A stretch of 64,000 nt of DNA from Fibrella aquatilis (GCF_017353255.1 NZ_JAFMYU010000015.1:1-64000); one strand, 5' to 3'; counted from the stretch's first letter, positions 15,159-24,634 are shown. Made by a program: numbers and translations. Notes: generated from the sequence alone by a model not told the origin.

Positions 15159-16379
15159 ATGCCCAAAAACCGCCTGCTGCTGCTCATTTACCTGCTTGTG
15201 TTTATCGACGTTACGGTAGGGTCGGCTACGGGGCCGGTGCGCCCGCAGTTTGTCAGAAGTTTGTCCAACCCCGAACTGTGGCTGGCGGTGGGTACGGCCC
15301 TGTTTCAGGGTGTGCAGCTGGTGTCGGCCCCGTTGCTGGGCAGTTTGTCGGACCGGTTTGGACGAAAACCGCTGGTCATCCTGTCGTCGGCGGGTACGTT
15401 GTTGGCCAATCTGCTGCTACTGCCGGTGCGGGCGTGGGCCTTTTTCGCCAACCGTGTCAGCGATGGCCTCACCAACGGCATGTATTCCCTGATGCGGTCG
15501 TCGGTAACGGATTTGTCGCCCAAAGAAGATCTGGCCAAAAACAGCGGCTATATCAGTACGCTGGTGTCGCTGGGTGGTGTTTTCGGACCCATGGTGTCGG
15601 GGGTGGCGTTGGCTTTTACGCGTGATCCTACGCGGCAGGTGACGCTGGTGGTCTGGACCATCATTGGCCTTAGCGCCCTCAACGTGGCCCTGTCGTGGTT
15701 CATGACCGAACCCAGCAACAAACAAACCAACGGCGACAAACCCGCCCCGCCCGACCGGGCGGCGGTGTGGCAGGCCGTGCGCGACAACCTCAACGTAGCC
15801 CTGCTCTGGCAACGCCTGTCTGACAAAGAAAAGGCACATAAGGGCGTTCGGTTCATCACCATCCTGACCATCCTCATCACTTTGCATCAGGGCTATCTCA
15901 CCTACTTCATCACCTACCTCGAACTAGGGCCAATGAAGCTCTCACCGCAGCAAACGGCTTACTTTTTTGCCTACTTCGGTGGCCTGAGCGCCCTGACGAA
16001 TTTTCTGTATTTCAGGTTTCTGGTCGACCGGATCAATCGCCGTACTATGCTTATTATCAGTGCTTTCGTGGGTGCCGGGCTGCACGTTATGTATGCCAAC
16101 GCGGGCAGCAACCTGTGGCTGCTGTGTGGGGCGGTGGCTGTTGATACGCTCACGATTTCGCTGGGGAGCGGCATTCTCAACGGCCTGTTTGCCAACCTCA
16201 CCGGTGACGATGACCGCGGCGAACTCGTGGGGTTGAATCAGGCGCTCATTGGCGTGGCTAGTTTGCTTACCACACTCATCTACGGCGGACTATCGACAAT
16301 TAACCTGAGCCTGCCGTTCTACTGGTTTGCCGCCAGCCTGATTGCGCTGGGCATCATGAGTTTCCGAATAAAGACCTGA
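15159..16379 (+). CDS. MFS transporter, TetA/multidrug-like
   Basis: A 406-residue major facilitator with about 12 hydrophobic spans. Motif A between spans 2 and 3 is GSLSDRFGRKPLVIL, typical of drug:proton antiporters of the TetA group. A charged central loop (EPSNKQTNGDKPAPPDRAAVWQ) separates the two six-helix halves. Substrate unknown, with drug or metabolite efflux as the family expectation. It faces the bestrophin gene, ending only two bases from that gene's stop codon. Confidence 0.85.
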   Translation: MPKNRLLLLIYLLVFIDVTVGSATGPVRPQFVRSLSNPELWLAVGTALFQGVQLVSAPLLGSLSDRFGRKPLVILSSAGTLLANLLLLPVRAWAFFANRVSDGLTNGMYSLMRSSVTDLSPKEDLAKNSGYISTLVSLGGVFGPMVSGVALAFTRDPTRQVTLVVWTIIGLSALNVALSWFMTEPSNKQTNGDKPAPPDRAAVWQAVRDNLNVALLWQRLSDKEKAHKGVRFITILTILITLHQGYLTYFITYLELGPMKLSPQQTAYFFAYFGGLSALTNFLYFRFLVDRINRRTMLIISAFVGAGLHVMYANAGSNLWLLCGAVAVDTLTISLGSGILNGLFANLTGDDDRGELVGLNQALIGVASLLTTLIYGGLSTINLSLPFYWFAASLIALGIMSFRIKT

Positions 16380-16381
16380 CC

Positions 16382-17260
16382 TTATAAGAGATCACCTACG
16401 GCGGTGCGGATACCCTGCGTCATGCGTTCGGTGGGAAGGTCGTTGGCGTCGATGCCGAAGGGGTCTTCGATTTCTTCGGCCACCAGTTCCAGGCTGGTGA
16501 GCACGTAGAACACGATCATTACCACCGGAATAACCCAATAATGCAAGGACAGCACGTAGCCCAGCGGCAGGGTAAGGCAGTAAACGGCAATGAATTTCTT
16601 CATAAACGACGAATACGAATACGGGATGGGCGTGCTGTGGATGCGTTCGCAGATGCCACAGATTTCGGTGAAGGAGCTAAACTCGCCGTTGAGCACCAGC
16701 AGGTGTTCAGCGCGGATGACGCCCGCCTGATACAGCTCGTCCATTTTGCTGAACAGCCGCATGGCCATCTGATTGGGTACGTGCTGCCCCGGATTCAGAT
16801 CGGCGGGGTCGAAGCCGGTGCAGGGTACGAAATCAGCCGCCTGAAACTGCCCCCGGAGGTGGTTTTTGAGGGCCGTGGCGTAGTTGGGGATCATGGCCCT
16901 AAAAAACGCTCGGCTCTCCTGGTCGTCAGCCGCCAATATGTGCGCCAGTTTCAGGGCCAAGTTCCGCGAATTGTTGGTCAGGCTACCCCACGCTTTTCGG
17001 CCTTCCCACCAGCGGTCGTAGGCGGTGTTGGTGCGAAACACTAGCAACGTGGAGATGGCAAACCCCAGCAGCGAGTGCATGATGGCAATGTTTTTCAGGT
17101 CGGAGTCAGGCCCCGGATGCACGTATTCGATCACAAACCAGGCCACGGCCGAGCAGTAAGCGGCCATCGCGAGCAGGGCAGGGGCCAGTTTACGCGCGGT
17201 GTCGCTTTTATCGAACGAAATCAGGTAGCGGAACCAGTCTTTGGGGTCGTAGTCGGTCAT
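16382..17260 (-). CDS. Bestrophin family ion channel
   Basis: A 292-residue protein of the bestrophin/UPF0187 family, which form pentameric anion or cation channels in bacterial inner membranes. Hydrophobic spans occur near residues 25-45 and 60-75 and again at 215-250. The conserved LLVFRTNTAYDRWWEGRKAWGSLTNNSRNLA motif and the late IEDPFGIDANDLPT motif (related to the calcium-clasp region of eukaryotic bestrophins) are present. Length is normal for the bacterial family. It converges tightly with the MFS gene. Confidence 0.92.
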   Translation of the reverse strand: MTDYDPKDWFRYLISFDKSDTARKLAPALLAMAAYCSAVAWFVIEYVHPGPDSDLKNIAIMHSLLGFAISTLLVFRTNTAYDRWWEGRKAWGSLTNNSRNLALKLAHILAADDQESRAFFRAMIPNYATALKNHLRGQFQAADFVPCTGFDPADLNPGQHVPNQMAMRLFSKMDELYQAGVIRAEHLLVLNGEFSSFTEICGICERIHSTPIPYSYSSFMKKFIAVYCLTLPLGYVLSLHYWVIPVVMIVFYVLTSLELVAEEIEDPFGIDANDLPTERMTQGIRTAVGDLL

Positions 17261-17296
17261 GGGATAGAAATAAAGGTGGATGTAACGCCCTGTATG

Positions 17297-17815
17297 TCAG
17301 TTTATTAATTTCTCCAGCACAATAAATGACAATGGCTGTTTGGGAAGGCCAAACTGGGGGCTGGTAGGAAAAGGCTGGGTTTCGCCAGTGGGCTGGTAGC
17401 CTCGCCGATTGTACCAGGCAATAAGTTCGGTCCGTTGTGGAATCACGGTCATGGTAACGGCCCGGCAACGCTGCGCCCGCGCCTGGTCTTCGGCGGCTTC
17501 AAGCAACTGCCGCCCAATGCCCGCCGCTTGTAAGTCAGGCGACACCGTGAGCATACCCAGGTACAGGCTGTCGCCTTTTATTTCAAGGTAAACGCAGCCA
17601 ACAAGTTGATTGTCAGATTTATAAGTCAGGATGGTAGCGGCGGGGTTGTCCAGCATGGCCTGTAAACCGGCTTCGTCGGTGCGAATGCCGTCGAGCAGGT
17701 CGGCTTCGGTGGTCCAGCCTTTGCGTGAGGAGTCGCCACGGTAGGCGCTGTTCACCAGCAGGTTTAGGGCGGGAATGTCGGTGGGGGTGGCGGGTGCAAT
17801 AATGGGTTGGCTCAT
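17297..17815 (-). CDS. GNAT-family N-acetyltransferase
   Basis: A 172-residue GNAT enzyme using acetyl-CoA. Motif A, the pyrophosphate-binding loop, is GMLTVSPDLQAAGIGRQLLEAAEDQARAQRC. The start IIAPATPTDIPALNLLVNSAYRGDSSRKGW resembles small-molecule acetyltransferases. The acceptor is unknown. It is separated from the bestrophin gene by 36 bases on the same strand, so the two could share a transcript, with this gene first. Confidence 0.88.
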   Translation of the reverse strand: MSQPIIAPATPTDIPALNLLVNSAYRGDSSRKGWTTEADLLDGIRTDEAGLQAMLDNPAATILTYKSDNQLVGCVYLEIKGDSLYLGMLTVSPDLQAAGIGRQLLEAAEDQARAQRCRAVTMTVIPQRTELIAWYNRRGYQPTGETQPFPTSPQFGLPKQPLSFIVLEKLIN

Positions 17816-17882
17816 GGGGCAAAAATAGGGGCAAACAAAATGCTGTCATTGGGCTTATTTAGTGGCAACGCTTTCCGTTTGT

Positions 17883-19544
17883 ATGACAACTCACTCGACG
17901 TCCGTTTCTGTGCTGTGGTTCAAGCGTGACCTGCGCCTCCGCGACCATGCGCCCTTGCAGGCGGCCATCGCGGCGGGTCGGCCGGTAGTGCTGCTGTATT
18001 GCTTTGAGCCGTCGGTCATGGCCGATCCGAATTACGACCTCCGCCACTGGCGCTTCGTACAGGAATCCCTGGCCGACCTAAACCGGCAACTGACGCGATT
18101 GGCGGAGCAAAAACCGAATGATAATCAACCCGTTGAGCACGAATGGCTGCCATTTGTGTTCGACAATGCAGGCCTTGACGGCGAAGCGGAACGCCGTCAA
18201 CCGGGTCAGGTGTGGGTGTTTTACCGGGAAGTGATCGACATGCTAACGGAACTGGCGCAGCAATACCACATCGACACCATTTTTTCGCACGAAGAAACGG
18301 GCCTGAAAGTCACCTACGACCGCGACAAGGCCGTGGCCAAGTGGTGCCAGACCCAGAGCGTGGCCTGGCAGGAGTTTCAAAGCAACGGCGTGATTCGTCG
18401 GCTGAAAGACCGCGAGGGGTGGCCCGCGCTTTGGCAAAAAACCATGCGCGCCGAGCAGCAGCACCCGGCCATTGATAGACTTAACGCTGTTGCGCTAGAC
18501 GAAAATGGCTGGTTTGCCGCGCACCGTGGGCCTGACCTCCCCGCCGAACTTGGTCAGCCCGACAGCCGGTTTCAGCCGGGGGGCGAGGCCAACGCGCATA
18601 GGTATCTGCAAAGCTGGGTCACCGAACGGATTGCGCTATACGGAGCCAGCATTTCCAAGCCGCTGGAGAGCCGGAAAGGATGCAGCCGCCTGTCGCCCTA
18701 CATTGCCTGGGGGTGCCTGAGCATTCGACAAGTGTTTCAGGCACAGCTAGCGGCTAAGGAAACGGTGGGCTTCAAAGGCCAATTTGCGGCCTTTGCGTCG
18801 CGGCTGCGGTGGCACTGCCACTTCATCCAGAAGTTCGAAACTGAAGACCGGATGGAGTTCGAAAACGTGAACCGGGGCTTCGATTCTATCGAAAAAAACA
18901 ACGACCCCGCCGCCTACCAGGCCTGGGCCACGGGCCACACGGGTTTCCCGATGGTCGATGCCTGTATGCGGTGCCTTCAGGCCACGGGCTACATCAATTT
19001 CCGCATGCGGGCCATGCTGATGTCGTTTCTGACGCACCATCTGTTTCAACACTGGAAAGAGGGTGCCGTGCATTTGTCGCGGATATTCACCGACTTCGAG
19101 CCGGGTATTCACTACGCCCAAACACAGATGCAGGCGGGCATGACGGGTACCAACACCGTGCGGGTGTACAACCCCGTGAAGCAGTCGCACGACCACGACC
19201 CGCTGGGTGTTTTCGTGAAAATGTGGGTGCCCGAACTGGAAAATGTGCCCGTGGCCTACATCCACGAGCCGTGGACGATGCCGCCGCTGGAGCAGGAGAT
19301 GTATGATTTCCACGTCGGCCATGACTACCCCCTCCCCATTGTCGATTTGGCGGTAACGGCCCGCGAGGCGCAGAAAAAGCTCTACGCCCAGCGCAAAAAT
19401 GAGGTGGCGAAGGGGGAAAAAGACCGTATCCTGAAAAAACACGCCATCCCCCGCACCTTCGCCGACAAGAAAAAGCCGAAGGAAAAGTTGGTTGCCGAAA
19501 CCCCCACATCTGATGAACCCGAAGAGGCCGTGGGCGTGGAGTAG
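17883..19544 (+). CDS. Cryptochrome/photolyase family flavoprotein
   Basis: A 553-residue photolyase-type protein. The N-terminal alpha/beta antenna domain starts VSVLWFKRDLRLRDHAPL. The helical FAD domain has GFPMVDACMRCLQATGYINFRMRAMLMSFL and later MQAGMTGTNTVRVYNPVKQ. It belongs to the blue-light DNA repair or signalling superfamily, and whether it repairs CPD lesions or acts as a cryptochrome is not certain from motifs. A Lys/Glu-rich C-terminal extension of about 60 residues looks disordered. ATG 17883 is used because upstream codons give a non-homologous leader. A second, unrelated-type photolyase lies at 61351. Confidence 0.88.
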   Translation: MTTHSTSVSVLWFKRDLRLRDHAPLQAAIAAGRPVVLLYCFEPSVMADPNYDLRHWRFVQESLADLNRQLTRLAEQKPNDNQPVEHEWLPFVFDNAGLDGEAERRQPGQVWVFYREVIDMLTELAQQYHIDTIFSHEETGLKVTYDRDKAVAKWCQTQSVAWQEFQSNGVIRRLKDREGWPALWQKTMRAEQQHPAIDRLNAVALDENGWFAAHRGPDLPAELGQPDSRFQPGGEANAHRYLQSWVTERIALYGASISKPLESRKGCSRLSPYIAWGCLSIRQVFQAQLAAKETVGFKGQFAAFASRLRWHCHFIQKFETEDRMEFENVNRGFDSIEKNNDPAAYQAWATGHTGFPMVDACMRCLQATGYINFRMRAMLMSFLTHHLFQHWKEGAVHLSRIFTDFEPGIHYAQTQMQAGMTGTNTVRVYNPVKQSHDHDPLGVFVKMWVPELENVPVAYIHEPWTMPPLEQEMYDFHVGHDYPLPIVDLAVTAREAQKKLYAQRKNEVAKGEKDRILKKHAIPRTFADKKKPKEKLVAETPTSDEPEEAVGVE

Positions 19545-19581
19545 GGGAGTTGAGATTGAGTTTCAGGTATTGCTTTGTGCG

Positions 19582-19749
19582 GTAGTTGGCTTCGCGCTCT
19601 AGTAGGCTACGCGCTTTAGTAGGCTACTCGCTCTAGGCCCCTCGACTGCGCTCGGGGTAACAACGACCTTGAATCAACTCAAGAAGAATGCTCTAGTAGA
19701 CTGTCACCCCGAGCGCAGTCGAGGGGCCTAAAGCGCGTAGCTCACTACA
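19582..19749. repeat. Composite inverted repeat, copy C of the TCGA-core family
   Basis: Core arms 19634-19661 and 19703-19730 match at 27 of 28 positions (TAGGCCCCTCGACTGCGCTC...). The 41-base loop 19662-19702 is homologous to those of copies A and B and keeps the CTTGA/TCAAG mini-stem. The left flank contains a tandem expansion: TAGGCTACGCGCTTTAG then TAGGCTACTCGCTCTAG, with only one such unit on the right. GTTGGCTTCGCGC is outermost. The right end carries the stop codon of the minus-strand gene at 19745. Confidence 0.9.
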
Positions 19750-20443
19750 ACCCAAATCCGATGCTGAAGTTGACGCTCAGGCTTGTTGTTGAGTTGGTGT
19801 TGAGTTTCCTGGCGAAGCCCCCGCTGAGGTCAAAATAACCAAAACGGCCCAGGCGACGTTGCAGGCCAATGCCTACAAACACCGCCGGCCGGTCGGGAGT
19901 GGTGAACGGGTCGGGATAAGACTTGACAGAACGACTGCTGGGGTCGCCTCTGAAGGTGGTGCCGTTCCAGACGGGCAGCCCCGCTTCAAATGCCAGGTAT
20001 TGCGACGAAAAATTGTTGGCGCTTTTTCCCGCTGCCATGCGCCGTTTCATGGAATAATACCAGCGAGCACCCAACAGCGCCCGGATAGTGGCCCGGTCGG
20101 CAAAATCAGATTCGCCACGGTATCGGGTTATGGCTGCAGCCAGCACTGACCAGGCTGGCGTTAACTTTTGCTCCACGCCCACTTGGCTGGTGAACCCCCA
20201 CGTTGACGACGATGGCGAAGAGCCAATGAAATAAGGCAGGCCCGCCACGGTGATCAAGGTCTTCTCTTCGATCTGCGCCCGTACAAAGCGGCGGTACAGC
20301 ACCCGCGCCCGCCGCAACGGCTCTTGCCGGTTAGGCGAGTCGGTGGGTACGGTTTCGGTGCCGTAGCTAACGCGCACACTGTCAGCTTTTTGTCCATAAA
20401 CCGTCAGTGAAGCAAGTAGCCAGAGAAGTAGTGTAGGGCGCAT
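19745..20443 (-). CDS. Secreted beta-rich protein, probable outer-membrane barrel
   Basis: A 232-residue protein with a signal peptide (MRPTLLLWLLASLTVYGQ). The rest alternates aromatic and polar residues as in small barrels (WGFTSQVGVEQKLTPAWSVLAAAITRY), and it ends with a strand finishing NFSIGFGL. No family recognised. It is the last gene of the minus-strand envelope cluster that begins at 25743. The stop codon lies in the end of the repeat at 19582-19749. Confidence 0.65.
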   Translation of the reverse strand: MRPTLLLWLLASLTVYGQKADSVRVSYGTETVPTDSPNRQEPLRRARVLYRRFVRAQIEEKTLITVAGLPYFIGSSPSSSTWGFTSQVGVEQKLTPAWSVLAAAITRYRGESDFADRATIRALLGARWYYSMKRRMAAGKSANNFSSQYLAFEAGLPVWNGTTFRGDPSSRSVKSYPDPFTTPDRPAVFVGIGLQRRLGRFGYFDLSGGFARKLNTNSTTSLSVNFSIGFGL

Positions 20444-20466
20444 AGGTAGTGGTTTAGGTTTGGTGG

Positions 20467-21621
20467 TTATGGTCGCTTAGCCAGGTTGATTGCCGTACCA
20501 AACTGAAAGCCCTGGAAGCCATTGTACGGCTCACTGCCAAATTGGATAATGTCGCGGACGTAGCGGGCGTCGAGGGCAATGCGCCGAGTAATGTTTACTG
20601 ATGTGCCCAGCGTGATGCCACTGTTAATGCCTTTGTTGACGGGATATGACTTGCCGCCAGACTGGTAGCGGCCGTCCAGGAAAAAGGCCAGGTGCGGGCC
20701 AATGAAAACATGCCAGTTTTGGCGAATCTCATTACGAAACAACAGACTCATATCCAGATAGTTAACTCGCGATGCTGTGGCTGAATAAACTGTGCTGCCC
20801 AAGTCGATTCGTTCGCGCTCTACGCCCCGCCCCACGTAGCTTAGCTCACCCCGAACGCCCCACGTGAGCGAGATGGGCAGTTCGGCCCAGAGGCCAGCGG
20901 CGGGTCGGGCCAGCCACGTTTCGCCATAACTCCGTTCGTAGCCAGCCGAGAAATTTACCGCCGCCCGTATACCCCATTGCCGTTCGTCGGCGGGAACCAC
21001 AGGCAAGCCCAACGAGGCCGCCGAGACGTTGAACCGGTAGGTAGCCGACAGGCCTAAGCTGCTGATTCGCTGCGTGTTGGTCCACATTAATCGCCCGTCG
21101 GCACCTACCCCCAGCCGGGGCGAAACCTTGTATTGATACGTCAGTCCAAGCATGGGTGCGAGATCTTGCTGCTCGGTAGTAACCAATCGAACGGGTTGTG
21201 GGGGGCTTGGCCGGGTATTCGGGTAAACGCTGTCTATCCGGACGGTTTTCTGCGTAACCAGCGCCACACCTCCTGTCAGTATCAGGACATTGTGGCGCGA
21301 ATCAATTAGGCGAAACAGTATACCCAGGTCGGCAGTGTTAAGATTACGGGTGTACGTCCGTAACAACTCACTGGCTATGAGCGATTTAATATTTTCTAAT
21401 TGGGCTTGGTTACCCCAGCTTAAGCCAACGGCAACCCCCAACCGCGACGTAGGAAAATAGGCCAGTTGCTGCCGTACCTGCCAGCCCGCATCGGCCATGT
21501 CGGTGGTGGTGAGTCGGCCGACGGCGGTAGATGCAGCAAAGCGGGTACGTGTTGAATCCTGGGCTGTGGCCAACTGCACACCCAGATTAGTCAATAGCAG
21601 ACAAAAAAGAAGGCGATCCAT
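20467..21621 (-). CDS. Outer-membrane beta-barrel protein, uncharacterised
   Basis: A 384-residue protein from ATG 21621 with a signal peptide (MDRLLFCLLLTNLGVQLATAQ). Repeated amphipathic strands (RLGVGADGRLMWTNTQRISSLGLSATYRFNV, IALDARYVRD) and many Tyr/Arg pairs indicate a barrel, possibly of the OmpA/porin-like outer membrane protein group. No catalytic motif. It is 23 bases upstream of the next gene in the cluster and probably co-transcribed. Function unknown. Confidence 0.7.
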   Translation of the reverse strand: MDRLLFCLLLTNLGVQLATAQDSTRTRFAASTAVGRLTTTDMADAGWQVRQQLAYFPTSRLGVAVGLSWGNQAQLENIKSLIASELLRTYTRNLNTADLGILFRLIDSRHNVLILTGGVALVTQKTVRIDSVYPNTRPSPPQPVRLVTTEQQDLAPMLGLTYQYKVSPRLGVGADGRLMWTNTQRISSLGLSATYRFNVSAASLGLPVVPADERQWGIRAAVNFSAGYERSYGETWLARPAAGLWAELPISLTWGVRGELSYVGRGVERERIDLGSTVYSATASRVNYLDMSLLFRNEIRQNWHVFIGPHLAFFLDGRYQSGGKSYPVNKGINSGITLGTSVNITRRIALDARYVRDIIQFGSEPYNGFQGFQFGTAINLAKRP

Positions 21622-21639
21622 GAGCAAAGCGTGTTGAGG

Positions 21640-22935
21640 TTAGAAACGATACCCGGCCTGAATACCGAGATTGGCAAAACCACTGGCCGTATTTCGTAGC
21701 CAGATGCCCACCGGGACACGGTCGGTGGCAGCAAACTGATAGTCGAATTGCCATTGCCCACCCACGTATGTTTTGGCGGGTCTCTCCGACAGATAGGCCA
21801 CCGAAATAGGTTGCTGTGTACCGGGACCAGCTGGGTAAAAGCTTGAGCCATTGCTGAATAAGCCTGCCTGGGCAGCAATTACGTTGATGCCGAACGACAG
21901 CCCAATCTGATGCCGACGCGTGTAGAGTGGCAGCGTACGCAGCAACGCGCTGAACTGAAAATCGGTGAAGGCTTTCGTGTTGTCGGAATTAAATTGACTT
22001 TGGTAGGCGGTGCGCGTGGCCCCAATGATGCCCGTCACGCCAAAGCGCCGTGAGAAATAGCGGGTGTAGCGGTTTTCGTAGGTGATGCCCGTACCGATGT
22101 CTTCGCCGATGATGCCTAATCCCGCCGAAAACTCGTTGCGGTAGAAGGGAATTTCGCGTTTCAGCTTCTGGTAGGTTTTATTGTTATTGGTTGCCAGCGC
22201 AAACTTCTTCAGTGGAAACAGCCGGTAGCCAACACTCAGCGACGTGTAGCCGTAATTCTGGTTAGCCTCTACAGTCTGCCCATTGGCCACCACGCCGTTG
22301 AGCAGCGGGGTAAGCCCTTCCGTCCGGCTCACGTCGATGGTAAGGCCGCCTAAGTCCACGCCTACACCATAATGGCCTGTTAGCTGCGTGGTTTTGTAGC
22401 TCTGTAGCAACAGCAGGCTATTTTGATAACTGGTCAATACCTGCTTGTCAATCTCCAGCGACGATGGGTTTTTGCCATCGTTAGCCTTAAGCCGCTGCTC
22501 GGCCTGGGCCACCTGCCCTTCCAGATAGCCCGTTTCCCAGGTATGCTTATTAATGCCAAAGCCAGCTTGGAGCCGCAGCCAGGGGGCTGGTTTGTAGGCT
22601 GCCTGAAGCACCAGGGCGTAGCGTTTTCCGCTGTAGCCACTGTAGCTAGTGCCATTTTTGTCTTCCTGCTGGCTGGCAATAGAAAATCCTCCCTGCGAGA
22701 TGTCGGCCTGAAAGAGCCAGTTGGGTTTATCATAGCGCACAAAGCCCACCAGCCGGGCTTTGTCAGCGTCGCTGCTGCTAGGCGAATTCATAACGAACCG
22801 ACTGGTATTGAGCGTGAAGGCGTTGCCCGTTTTGCTGGCTCCCGTTGGGAATTCAACTTTCAACCCGCCGCTCCATTCTTGTGCATGAGCTAGAGTGGCT
22901 AAACAGAGAAGATATATTGTAATTGCCTGTTTCAT
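21640..22935 (-). CDS. Outer-membrane beta-barrel protein, uncharacterised
   Basis: A 431-residue protein with signal peptide MKQAITIYLLCLATLAHAQ. It shows long alternating strand patterns (FVRYDKPNWLFQADISQGGF, YALVLQAAYKPAPWLRLQAGFGI) and ends in a terminal strand with final Phe (NLGIQAGYRF), the usual BAM recognition signature. It is an outer-membrane barrel of unknown role. The three barrels in this cluster look unrelated to each other at residue level, so simple duplication is not obvious. Confidence 0.75.
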   Translation of the reverse strand: MKQAITIYLLCLATLAHAQEWSGGLKVEFPTGASKTGNAFTLNTSRFVMNSPSSSDADKARLVGFVRYDKPNWLFQADISQGGFSIASQQEDKNGTSYSGYSGKRYALVLQAAYKPAPWLRLQAGFGINKHTWETGYLEGQVAQAEQRLKANDGKNPSSLEIDKQVLTSYQNSLLLLQSYKTTQLTGHYGVGVDLGGLTIDVSRTEGLTPLLNGVVANGQTVEANQNYGYTSLSVGYRLFPLKKFALATNNNKTYQKLKREIPFYRNEFSAGLGIIGEDIGTGITYENRYTRYFSRRFGVTGIIGATRTAYQSQFNSDNTKAFTDFQFSALLRTLPLYTRRHQIGLSFGINVIAAQAGLFSNGSSFYPAGPGTQQPISVAYLSERPAKTYVGGQWQFDYQFAATDRVPVGIWLRNTASGFANLGIQAGYRF

Positions 22936-22967
22936 AACTAGTTATACGTATCTGTTGCGTATTGTTT

Positions 22968-23894
22968 CTATTTCCCTCCGGCCATATCGACCGTGCTTAG
23001 CGTTTGGATTGAGATAGGGCTGTAGGCATTGTCGATGCGAAGCAGGGGCTTGCGGGGGTTGGGTTCGTAGTCGAAAACGGCCTTGTTCACAAACTTGCCC
23101 AGACTCTCGCGCAGGGCGTCGGGCACCAGAATGTCGGCGTAGGTGTTGCGAACGTCGTAGCGAAAATCGTCGAGGCGGCGGGGCAGCAGCAGAATATCGG
23201 TGCGGGTGGCGGCCACGGTCAGGGCCGAGAGGTCGGCGTCGGGGCGGAGGGTCAGCTTGCCGTAGCGGCATTGCAGGTTGGCGTTGCCGCTCAGCCCCCG
23301 CAGCAGCACGTTGGCCTTGTCGGTTTTCAGCGTTAGCTGCCCAGCCGTGTTCACCCCGTCCAGATCGCCATAGGCCGACGTGGCCGTGGTTTTGCCGGTT
23401 AAGTTGTTGATCGTCAGCTTACCGAATTCGTATTTCACCACCACCTCGCCACCCAGATCGCTCAAATCCAGATCGCCAAAGCTCGACGTGATGCCCAGGG
23501 CGCAACGTTGCGGCACCAACAGTTCTAGCGACACACTCAATGCGCTCTGAACCTTACCCGCCGTTTGTGGAATGGTGTAGCGGTTAGTGAGTTCGCCGGT
23601 GCCGCTTTTTGTGCGGACATCGTAGCCCAGGTAGTCCACTTCGCGCTCGGCCACCGCCCGGTCGGGGTGCTTGGCCACAAACCTGATCTTCAGCGAAATG
23701 CCTGGCTTGTTCCACCCTTTCACGCTTACGTCGGCCTTATTAGCATTGATTATCAGCCGACTAATGTCCGTTAACTCTCGTTCTACGGTTTTGCTCACTA
23801 CCTGTACTTTGGTTTGGGCAAGGGTGTATTGGGTGAAGAAGAGGAGGCGCAAAAGCCAGGTACCAGCCAGTTTATATCTCGAAAAGCGGTTCAT
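22968..23894 (-). CDS. DUF4097-like secreted beta-repeat protein
   Basis: A 308-residue protein with an N-terminal hydrophobic signal (LAGTWLLRLLFFTQYTLAQ). The body is a run of short beta repeats of the kind ...SSFGDLDLSDLGGEVVVKYEFGKLTINNLTGKTTATSAYGDLDGVNTAGQL..., as in DUF4097 adhesin-like solenoids. Such proteins often accompany ECF sigma/anti-sigma pairs in Bacteroidota. It overlaps the anti-sigma-like gene by four bases, so coupling is likely. Probably envelope-located, with molecular role unknown. Confidence 0.75.
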   Translation of the reverse strand: MNRFSRYKLAGTWLLRLLFFTQYTLAQTKVQVVSKTVERELTDISRLIINANKADVSVKGWNKPGISLKIRFVAKHPDRAVAEREVDYLGYDVRTKSGTGELTNRYTIPQTAGKVQSALSVSLELLVPQRCALGITSSFGDLDLSDLGGEVVVKYEFGKLTINNLTGKTTATSAYGDLDGVNTAGQLTLKTDKANVLLRGLSGNANLQCRYGKLTLRPDADLSALTVAATRTDILLLPRRLDDFRYDVRNTYADILVPDALRESLGKFVNKAVFDYEPNPRKPLLRIDNAYSPISIQTLSTVDMAGGK

Positions 23895-24634
23895 ATACGG
23901 AGTATTCTGACTAATTCTTTGGTCACGTCGGCGCGTTCGTTCTCAATGCGTATCTGGGCTTTTACCAGATCGGGGTCTTCGCCAAAAACGGTCAACTGCT
24001 TGTCGATCTGTATTTTACGAACATCGAGGTCGGCCAATTGCTGGCGAAGATCCTGCACTTGTGGCTTTTTGCAGGCTACTACCTGTTGCTCGCAAGCCTG
24101 GTTGATAAAGGCTTCCAAGTGCTCATCGGCGGAGCGGTCGGTGGCGGTTTCCGACACGGTTACGGGAGCCGTTTCCACGCTGTAGGCCACGGTAATGGTT
24201 TCGGCGGAATGCCCATTTTGGTAGAACCAGTAGCCCCCCAATAGACACAGTACTACCGACGCCGCGGCCGCCCATTGGCCCCGGCTAAACATAATATGTC
24301 GGGGTTGACTCCTGCCCGGCAACGGCATGACCACCGTTTCCGGGGCAGGTTCTGGCGTCAGTTTTGCCGAAAGGGCATCCCACATATCGGTGCGGGGCTC
24401 ATGCTGTGGTAGGTTCGCCAGGCCCCGGTCAAGGGTTTCTTCGGCAGTTAATTGGATGTCAATCCGCGACCATACATCGGCTTCTGGACTGTGCTGAGGC
24501 AGTTTTTTCAGCAAAAGGTCCAGGGCAGTTTCGGCCCGGAGGTCTTGCAGGCGGGGGTCGGCCTCCAGGCGGTCCCACGCGTCGAGCTGGGGTTCGTGCT
24601 CGGGCAGTTGGTTTATCGCGTCAGGCCAGTTCAT
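23891..24634 (-). CDS. Anti-sigma-like membrane protein with triplicated N-terminal motif
   Basis: A 247-residue single-span protein: residues 1-110 cytoplasmic, a membrane helix near 120-140 (AAAASVVLCLLGGYWFYQ), and the rest periplasmic with coiled-coil character (VQDLRQQLADLDVRKIQIDKQL). The cytoplasmic part repeats one motif three times: LPEHEPQLDAWDRL, LPQHSPEADVWSRI, LPQHEPRTDMWDAL. Position right after an ECF sigma gene, with a 14-base overlap, and this topology suggest an anti-sigma factor. No zinc-binding ZAS motif was seen, so this is inference. Confidence 0.7.
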   Translation of the reverse strand: MNWPDAINQLPEHEPQLDAWDRLEADPRLQDLRAETALDLLLKKLPQHSPEADVWSRIDIQLTAEETLDRGLANLPQHEPRTDMWDALSAKLTPEPAPETVVMPLPGRSQPRHIMFSRGQWAAAASVVLCLLGGYWFYQNGHSAETITVAYSVETAPVTVSETATDRSADEHLEAFINQACEQQVVACKKPQVQDLRQQLADLDVRKIQIDKQLTVFGEDPDLVKAQIRIENERADVTKELVRILRI

